A stretch of DNA of 64,000 nucleotides. Origin: Psychrobacter vallis (lineage in GTDB: Bacteria; Pseudomonadota; Gammaproteobacteria; Pseudomonadales; Moraxellaceae). Below the pieces are notes generated by a model. It saw only the letters and a list, made by a program, of their open reading frames with translations. It was not told where the DNA came from and did not search any database. Location: positions 26,190 through 90,189 of the forward strand of contig NZ_CAJHBU010000012.1 in assembly GCF_904846715.1 (NCBI RefSeq). Reading direction: 5' to 3'. Position numbers and translations under genes: made by a program. Below, piece by piece: positions 58,533 to 64,000 of the stretch. The first letter of the stretch is position 1, and each line of letters begins with the position of its first letter.

Positions 58533-59729
58533 ATGGCGAAGCGTAGCACTCTCTCTAAAAGCATCAATACTGTAGGATCTTTTACGCGTAATAACTTAGA
58601 GCGTATGGGCGCTTTGATCGATGGTATGAATGCTAAAACCAGCAAGCCGCGTCAATATAAAGCGGTTAATTTGGGCGATGAAGACTATCAGCAAGATTTA
58701 TTTCGGGAGCAAACGTTGAAGGCGACTCAGCAGTTGCTGGGGCCACGTTTTGCAACTTATGGTAAATATGCCAAAAAAGTGGTACCAAACAGTTTTTTTC
58801 AATCGACAGTCGATGGGGCTTTCGCTCAAGTAGCCAAACTTGCGTCTAATTGGAGTCAAATTGATTTGCCTAATGAGCATCGGTTTGCCAGTGTCGCAAG
58901 CTTAGATGATGAAGAGCGTTATGCATTAGCCACCGATATCGCCAATCAAAACCGCGCATTGGCGACGATGGGTGGCTTGACTGGTCTAGCTGGGCTTCCG
59001 GGTATGTTGGCTGATACATTGTGGCTATTGTTGGTATCGTTACGAACTATTTATCAGTTGGGTGCTGTATATAACAAGCCACTGACAGGTAAACAAGGTA
59101 TCAAAATGGCTTATGAGTTGCTCTCAAATGCTGACCTAAGCAAAATGCAAGAGAAGCAAGCCTTACTTGCGGGTATTGGTATTGGCAAAGGTCTACTCGA
59201 TAATGCTCAAAGCAACGGTTTACATAGTGAGCTTAAAAACTTAGGCCTGAAAAATAAAAACGTTAATTTTTATGCTGAGCAAATTGATAGTATTGCCAGT
59301 CAAGTTGGCATCGATTTGGATCAAATCAATTTGTCATGGGTGCGTCGTTTCTTACCAGCCACCGCCGTCATCATTGGTATGCGCTATAACAGCCAATTGA
59401 TTGATGAGGTTATTGGTGTGGCTCAAGCAACTTTTGCGCCAGATGCAAAACTTGCTAACCGCGCTATCACAGATGATAGTAGTAATGAAGCAGCGGTTAA
59501 AAAATCTACTGACAGCAATGAGCAAGAAGACAGCAGTGAGCAAGAAGACAGTAAAAAGCAAGAAGACAGTAAAAAGCAAGAAAGCACTGAAAGCGACGAC
59601 ACACAAACAAAAGACAAAACGAAAAAAGCTGTTGATAAGGAAAATGACAAACAGAAAGATAACGTTGATGAATCATCCGATGACACATCAGGTCAGGTAG
59701 ATAAAGTCACCGACAAGTCAAGCAAGTAA
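58533..59729 (+). CDS. EcsC-family protein with charged repetitive tail
   Basis: 398 residues. The core (residues ~45-300) has EcsC-like features: LATMGGLTGLAGLPGMLADT, LWLLLVSLRTIYQLGAVY and LPATAVIIGMRYNSQLIDEV, two amphipathic or membrane-associated segments. The last ~95 residues are a low-complexity acidic/lysine tail with repeated QEDS(S/K) units (around residue 330) and many D/E/K/S, likely disordered. EcsC function is not established. AAGGA lies before the ATG. Confidence 0.82.
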   Translation: MAKRSTLSKSINTVGSFTRNNLERMGALIDGMNAKTSKPRQYKAVNLGDEDYQQDLFREQTLKATQQLLGPRFATYGKYAKKVVPNSFFQSTVDGAFAQVAKLASNWSQIDLPNEHRFASVASLDDEERYALATDIANQNRALATMGGLTGLAGLPGMLADTLWLLLVSLRTIYQLGAVYNKPLTGKQGIKMAYELLSNADLSKMQEKQALLAGIGIGKGLLDNAQSNGLHSELKNLGLKNKNVNFYAEQIDSIASQVGIDLDQINLSWVRRFLPATAVIIGMRYNSQLIDEVIGVAQATFAPDAKLANRAITDDSSNEAAVKKSTDSNEQEDSSEQEDSKKQEDSKKQESTESDDTQTKDKTKKAVDKENDKQKDNVDESSDDTSGQVDKVTDKSSK

Positions 59730-59815
59730 ACAGAATCTGCACGTCTATTTTTATATGGTCTTCTTTTAACCAAACTAGCAAAGTTGGAATCAGCTAGTTA
59801 ACTGTCTCTAATATT

Positions 59816-59859
59816 GGCGATACTATCTTATCTCTCTTGAAATATAAGATAGTATCGCC
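59816..59859. repeat. Perfect 16-bp hairpin downstream of ecsC
   Basis: GGCGATACTATCTTAT, 12-base loop, ATAAGATAGTATCGCC. The stem is perfect but is not followed by a T-run on either strand, so it is not a standard terminator. It lies 87 bp after the ecsC stop and may stabilise RNA or be a recombination or binding site. Confidence 0.7.
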
Positions 59860-59930
59860 ATCTAGTGCTCGCAGATTGCTATTTTTTAATACTCAATGCC
59901 TTACCTAAATCGCAAATGAACCTGCTTTTA

Positions 59931-59992
59931 ATACCATATTCCATAACCCGTTTTTAAAGTTATTATCTAATTAAAAACAGAGAAAATGGTAT
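59931..59992. repeat. 62-bp imperfect palindrome upstream of rpsL
   Basis: ATACCATATT at the left and AAAATGGTAT at the right, with inner arms GTTTTTAA and TTAAAAAC. Likely a small repeat element; no second copy was found in this window. Confidence 0.55.
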
Positions 59993-60050
59993 CGAAATAG
60001 GTTGACTGCATATCTAACAAATATTGTAAAGCTCGACTACTCATAAGTGG

Positions 60051-60079
60051 TTGAAATAGCTGCAACAACTCTTTATAAT
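60051..60079 (+). promoter_or_regulatory. Sigma70-type promoter of the str cluster
   Basis: TTGAAA (60051-60056), 17 bp, TATAAT (60074-60079), about 100 bp before the rpsL start: near-consensus boxes at ideal spacing. Confidence 0.8.
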
Positions 60080-60182
60080 ACACTGTCCTAAAAATGGGTG
60101 CGCCAAAATCTGTCACTAACGTCAGATAGATGGTGTAATACTCCATTTTTTTGTTTTATACCAAACGGGAGAAGGATGCCTT

Positions 60183-60557
60183 ATGGCAACAACTAACCAA
60201 TTGATTCGTAAAGGCCGCAAAACCATCAAGGAAAAGTCAAAAGTTCCTGCGTTGGAAGCGTGCCCACAGCGTCGCGGTGTATGTACTCGTGTATATACTA
60301 CCACGCCAAAAAAACCTAACTCAGCCATGCGTAAAGTATGTCGTGTACGTTTGACTTCAGGCTATGAAGTATCAAGCTACATCGGCGGCGAAGGTCATAA
60401 CCTACAAGAGCACAGTGTTGTTCTTATCCGCGGTGGTCGTGTAAAAGATCTACCAGGTGTACGTTATCACACGGTTCGCGGTGCACTAGATTGCGCAGGC
60501 GTTAAAGACCGTAAGCAAGGTCGCTCTAAGTACGGTGCTAAGAAGCCTAAAGTTTAA
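60183..60557 (+). CDS. rpsL: 30S ribosomal protein S12
   Basis: 124 residues, starting [20 protein letters not shown]. The decoding-site loop [13 protein letters not shown] carries both wild-type lysines (Lys43, Lys44 with Met1 counted), so the protein predicts streptomycin sensitivity. The second loop [10 protein letters not shown] is normal. AGAAGG stands eight bases before the ATG. First gene of the str cluster, with a strong promoter upstream; the gap to rpsG (221 bp) is unusually long. Confidence 0.98.
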   Translation: MATTNQLIRKGRKTIKEKSKVPALEACPQRRGVCTRVYTTTPKKPNSAMRKVCRVRLTSGYEVSSYIGGEGHNLQEHSVVLIRGGRVKDLPGVRYHTVRGALDCAGVKDRKQGRSKYGAKKPKV

Positions 60558-60778
60558 TAGCTAAACGTTATTAACTAAAGTTTTTTGCACTATCCAATAA
60601 CTGTGCATGGGTTTGGTGTCAGCGGTAATATGATTGGTATACAAGTAATTTTATATCGATCAGCTACTTTTAAAACATACCACCATGCAGTAAGGCTAAC
60701 TGACAACTCGTAACTATGTCTTATAGACAAGTGTGATGTTGTGAATGTTAGACACTCCTGAAGATAAGGAAATTTATT

Positions 60779-61252
60779 ATGCCAAGACGTCGCGTCGTTG
60801 CTACCCGTGAGATCCTACCGGATCCTAAGTTTGGTAGCCAAACTGTTGCAAAATTCATCAACCATGTAATGAGTCATGGTAAAAAATCTACTGCTGAGCG
60901 TATCGTTTACGGTGCACTTGAAACAGTAAGTGAAAAGCGCAAGATCGAAGATCCAGTATCTTTTTTCGAAGAAGTGCTTGAAAATGTACGCCCAATGGTA
61001 GAAGTAAAAGCTCGTCGCGTCGGCGGTGCAACCTATCAAGTACCAATGGAAGTACGCCCCTCCCGTCGTACTGCATTGGCTATGCGTTGGTTAGCTGAAG
61101 CGGCTGCTAAGCGTTCTGAAAAATCAATGGCTTTGCGTTTAGCAGGCGAATTGAATGATGCTGCTGATGGCAAAGGCGCTGCTATGAAAAAGCGTGACGA
61201 AGTTCATCGCATGGCAGACGCTAACAAAGCATTCTCTCATTACCGTTTTTAA
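60779..61252 (+). CDS. rpsG: 30S ribosomal protein S7
   Basis: 157 residues. [20 protein letters not shown] and [20 protein letters not shown] are the S7 signatures. It nucleates 30S head assembly and in E. coli represses the str operon translationally. AAGGA before the ATG. fusA follows only after 342 bp, so any coupling as in E. coli is lost or differs. Confidence 0.98.
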   Translation: MPRRRVVATREILPDPKFGSQTVAKFINHVMSHGKKSTAERIVYGALETVSEKRKIEDPVSFFEEVLENVRPMVEVKARRVGGATYQVPMEVRPSRRTALAMRWLAEAAAKRSEKSMALRLAGELNDAADGKGAAMKKRDEVHRMADANKAFSHYRF

Positions 61253-61594
61253 GCTACTGTTGAATAGTAGCTTTAGATTATTGGCTCACGTCAACTAATC
61301 TTAGATTGTTATTGATTCTATTGATTACCGCCATCATTAATCATGTTGTTAGTAGGGTTTATCCACTAGCATCTGAGATGGCGGATATCTATCTAGATGC
61401 CTTTCTGAAAATATATTTTTTAGCATAGAGCGTCCCAAATTTGATACCGCACTATTCTTAGTATTTGCTCTTTTTTTGTCCATTTTAGGCTCAATAATCA
61501 GTAAGTAATATTACGAAGCTGACAGCTTTGTCATAGAGTATGAGGTAGAGACACAATACATTATTATATACACGACTTTTCCTAGGAAAACACT
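61253..61594. other. 342-bp rpsG-fusA spacer, no gene seen
   Basis: AGCTACT-N8-AGTAGCT hairpin begins at the rpsG stop (61252-61273) without a T-run. TTGATA at 61441 is a possible -35, but no -10 at 16-18 bp is convincing. No other feature. Confidence 0.4.
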
Positions 61595-63721
61595 ATGGCT
61601 CGTAAAACTCCCCTAAACCGCTATCGCAATATTGGTATCTCAGCGCATATCGATGCTGGTAAGACAACCACTACTGAGCGTGTTTTATTCTATACCGGTG
61701 TTAGTCACAAAATTGGCGAAGTACATGATGGCGCAGCTACCATGGACTGGATGGAACAAGAACAAGAGCGCGGCATTACTATTACTTCAGCGGCAACAAC
61801 TTGTTTTTGGTCAGGTATGGGAAAACAGTTTGACGAACACCGCATCAATATTATTGACACCCCTGGTCACGTTGATTTCACGATCGAAGTTGAACGTTCT
61901 ATGCGTGTACTTGATGGCGCTTGCATGGTTTACTGTGCAGTAGGCGGTGTTCAGCCACAGTCTGAGACTGTATGGCGTCAGGCGAATAAATATAAGGTGC
62001 CACGTCTTGCATTTGTAAATAAAATGGATCGTGTTGGTGCTGATTTTTATCGCGTTATTGAGCAAATTAAAACTCGTCTTGGTGGTAAGCCAGTACCATT
62101 GGTTATCCCAATTGGCAAAGAAGATGACTTTGAAGGTGTTGTTGATCTAGTAACCATGAAAGCTATTTATTGGGATGAAGCGTCTCAAGGCATGGAATAT
62201 GATGAACGTGACATCCCAACTGAACTACAAGAAAAAGCGGAAGAGTATCGCGAATATCTTGTAGAAAGTGCGGCTGAAGCAAACGAAGAGCTCATGAATG
62301 AGTATCTTGAGAATGGCGAATTGTCTGTAGAACAGATCCATGGTGCTATCCGTCAATTGACTATTGATAATGAAATTATTCCGCTACTTTGTGGTACTGC
62401 CTTTAAAAACAAGGGTGTACAAAAGATGCTGGATGCAGTTATTCAGTATCTTCCAGCGCCAATGGATGTACCTGCTATTAAAGGTATCCTTGATGACAAA
62501 GATGAAACTGAAGGCACCCGTGAAGCGTCAGATGAAGCACCATTTTCAGCTTTAGCGTTCAAAATTATGAATGACAAGTTCGTTGGTAACTTAACCTTCG
62601 TTCGTGTTTATTCAGGTGTTCTAAAGCAAGGTAGCAGCGTTTATAACCCAGTTAAAATGAAGCGTGAGCGTGTTGGCCGTATTGTACAGATGATGGCGAA
62701 CTCTCAAGAAGAGCTTGCAGAAATTCGTACTGGTGATATCGCAGCATTAGTTGGCATGAAAGATGTAACGACTGGTGATACGCTATGTGACGAAAGCAAT
62801 GTTATCACGCTTGAGCGCATGGAATTCCCAGATCCAGTTATCAGCCTAGCGGTTGAACCTAAGACCAAAGCTGACCAAGAAAGAATGTCAATTGCTTTAG
62901 GTCGTTTGGCAAAAGAAGATCCGTCATTCCGTGTACATACCGATGAAGAATCTGGTCAGACAATCATCAGCGGCATGGGTGAATTGCATTTAGAAATTCT
63001 AGTTGACCGTATGAAGCGTGAGTTTAACGTTGAAGCCAACATCGGTGCGCCGCAGGTTGCTTATCGTGAAACAATCCGTAGCACTGTTGAGCAAGAAGGC
63101 AAATTTGTACGTCAAACTGGTGGCCGTGGTAAATTTGGTCACGTTTGGTTACGCCTTGAGCCGCTTGATCCAGCAGGCGATGTTGAATACGAATTTGCTG
63201 AAGAAGTTGTTGGTGGTACTGTACCTAAAGAATTCCATGGTGCGGTCGACAAAGGTATTCAAGAGCGCATGAAAAATGGCGTACTTGCTGGCTATCCTGT
63301 TGTTGGCGTTAAAGCGACACTTTATGATGGTTCTTACCATGACGTCGACTCTGATGAGCTATCATTTAAGATGGCAGGCTCTATGGCCTTCAGAAAAGGC
63401 TTCTTAGCAGCTGATCCAGCACTACTTGAACCAATCATGAAAGTCGAAGTGGAAACACCTGAAGATTACATGGGCGATATCATGGGCGATCTTAACCGTC
63501 GTCGTGGTTTGGTACAGGGTATGGAAGACTTACCTGGTGGCACTAAGCAGATCCGTGCTGAAGTACCGTTATCAGAAATGTTTGGTTATGCCACGCAAAT
63601 GCGCTCAATGTCACAAGGCCGTGCTACTTATTCAATGGAATTCCAGAAATATGCGGAAATTCCAAAATCAGTTGCTGCTGAAATCATCTCTAAATTTAAT
63701 TCTAAAGATGATGACGAATAA
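61595..63721 (+). CDS. fusA: Elongation factor G
   Basis: 708 residues. GTPase motifs: [12 protein letters not shown] (G1), DTPGHVDF (G3) and [10 protein letters not shown] (G4). The remaining domains II-V are complete to [12 protein letters not shown] and the end. It translocates tRNA and mRNA on the ribosome. AGGA lies eight bases before the ATG. Third gene of the str cluster, followed by tuf after 223 bp. Confidence 0.98.
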   Translation: MARKTPLNRYRNIGISAHIDAGKTTTTERVLFYTGVSHKIGEVHDGAATMDWMEQEQERGITITSAATTCFWSGMGKQFDEHRINIIDTPGHVDFTIEVERSMRVLDGACMVYCAVGGVQPQSETVWRQANKYKVPRLAFVNKMDRVGADFYRVIEQIKTRLGGKPVPLVIPIGKEDDFEGVVDLVTMKAIYWDEASQGMEYDERDIPTELQEKAEEYREYLVESAAEANEELMNEYLENGELSVEQIHGAIRQLTIDNEIIPLLCGTAFKNKGVQKMLDAVIQYLPAPMDVPAIKGILDDKDETEGTREASDEAPFSALAFKIMNDKFVGNLTFVRVYSGVLKQGSSVYNPVKMKRERVGRIVQMMANSQEELAEIRTGDIAALVGMKDVTTGDTLCDESNVITLERMEFPDPVISLAVEPKTKADQERMSIALGRLAKEDPSFRVHTDEESGQTIISGMGELHLEILVDRMKREFNVEANIGAPQVAYRETIRSTVEQEGKFVRQTGGRGKFGHVWLRLEPLDPAGDVEYEFAEEVVGGTVPKEFHGAVDKGIQERMKNGVLAGYPVVGVKATLYDGSYHDVDSDELSFKMAGSMAFRKGFLAADPALLEPIMKVEVETPEDYMGDIMGDLNRRRGLVQGMEDLPGGTKQIRAEVPLSEMFGYATQMRSMSQGRATYSMEFQKYAEIPKSVAAEIISKFNSKDDDE

Positions 63722-63781
63722 ATAAAAATCTATTAAATATGACAATATAGGACGTGTTTCTATGTTGTCAGTATAGAATGC

Positions 63782-63830
63782 ACCAATAACTTGTTAAAAG
63801 ACTTGTTATTGGTCGCGATTTTCTTATAAT
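63782..63830 (+). promoter_or_regulatory. tuf promoter overlapped by a hairpin
   Basis: TTGTTA (63803-63808), 16 bp, TATAAT (63825-63830) is a good sigma70 promoter ~115 bp before tuf. ACCAATAAC (63782-63790) and GTTATTGGT (63805-63813) are inverted repeats whose right arm covers the -35 box. It could be a fusA terminator-like hairpin or an operator. Confidence 0.65.
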
Positions 63831-63944
63831 ATCTGCACATTACTATGTGCACAATTTTAACACTTATCTTAAGTGGTCAAGATTGTCTTAGTTATCGTAT
63901 TGATACGAACCAAGCATTTGACCCCAAAAAAAGAGGAAATACCC

Positions 63945-64000
63945 ATGGCAAAGGCCAAGTTTGAACGCAAAAAGCCACACGTCAACGTCGGCACCATCGG
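63945..64000 (+). CDS. tuf: Elongation factor Tu, 5' end only
   Basis: Only the first 18 codons are in the window: MAKAKFERKKPHVNVGTI, the conserved EF-Tu N-terminus just before the first GTPase motif. AGAGGAA stands eight bases before the ATG. It completes the rpsL-rpsG-fusA-tuf order. The remaining ~95% of the gene lies to the right of the window. Confidence 0.95.
   Translation, partial: MAKAKFERKKPHVNVGTI

Noticed and set aside
59352..59700. Open frames on both strands within the ecsC tail
   Set aside because: They arise from the repeated acidic/lysine codons of the tail read in other frames.

Overview
The window is a bacterial chromosome segment that looks like Psychrobacter or a close Moraxellaceae relative. 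This rests on gene content and order I recognise (tig-clpP-clpX; ibaG-murA-hisG-hisD-hisC; fabB-pabB; the rpsL-rpsG-fusA-tuf str cluster; a NadV/NadM-type NAD salvage pair), on moderate base composition, and on dispersed short palindromic repeats at gene ends. No database search was possible, so the genus is an inference. I found no rRNA, tRNA, CRISPR array, prophage or complete insertion sequence.

Layout. 1-2.8 kb: 3' end of a SPOR-domain gene, a 170-bp MITE-like element, a PTS-EIIC-like membrane protein and a short-chain dehydrogenase. 3-8.2 kb: protein quality control (clpX, clpP, tig, all minus strand) and rdgB. 8.6-15.8 kb: accessory region between sodB and a DUF72 (YecE-like) gene. It holds a small membrane protein, a HEAT-repeat-like protein, a YdjM-family protein and a TetR/SnoaL/NmrA-like redox module with a clear operator. 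Partial copies of the 3' ends of sodB (one) and of the DUF72 gene (two) lie between these cargo genes. 15.9-21.3 kb: ispA and the fadB-fadA beta-oxidation pair. 21.4-24.1 kb: an AT-rich cluster of two paralogous membrane proteins followed by a frameshifted rhomboid-like gene lacking catalytic residues. 24.3-27.9 kb: isochorismatase-like and HD-domain hydrolases, a DUF1287 protein, psd and dtd. 28-30.1 kb: phoB with a Pho box, and a phoR with no visible membrane anchor. 30.2-36.7 kb: an M23 peptidase, an ExoX-like exonuclease, an alpha/beta hydrolase, a LOG-family protein, an FAD oxidoreductase and YceI. 37-41.3 kb: rpmE2 with a structured leader, then a SGNH hydrolase, nadV and nadM (nicotinamide to NMN to NAD). 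41.8-47.9 kb: nfuA, metY, an adenosine-kinase-like gene, rsmI, yraN and a dolP-like lipoprotein gene. 48.3-54.9 kb: an esterase, ibaG, murA, hisG, hisD and hisC. 55-58 kb: fabB-pabB. 58.5-64 kb: an EcsC-like gene and the str cluster, with unusually long spacers; tuf runs off the right edge.

The parts that ordinary annotation does not explain are: the stacked gene-3'-end fragments around accessory genes at 9-15 kb; the decaying rhomboid-fusion cluster at 21-24 kb; three families of dispersed palindromic or MITE-like repeats; hydrophilic insertions in several housekeeping enzymes; and several strong unassigned hairpins and palindromes (5' of fadB, 5' of rpmE2, between ecsC and rpsL).
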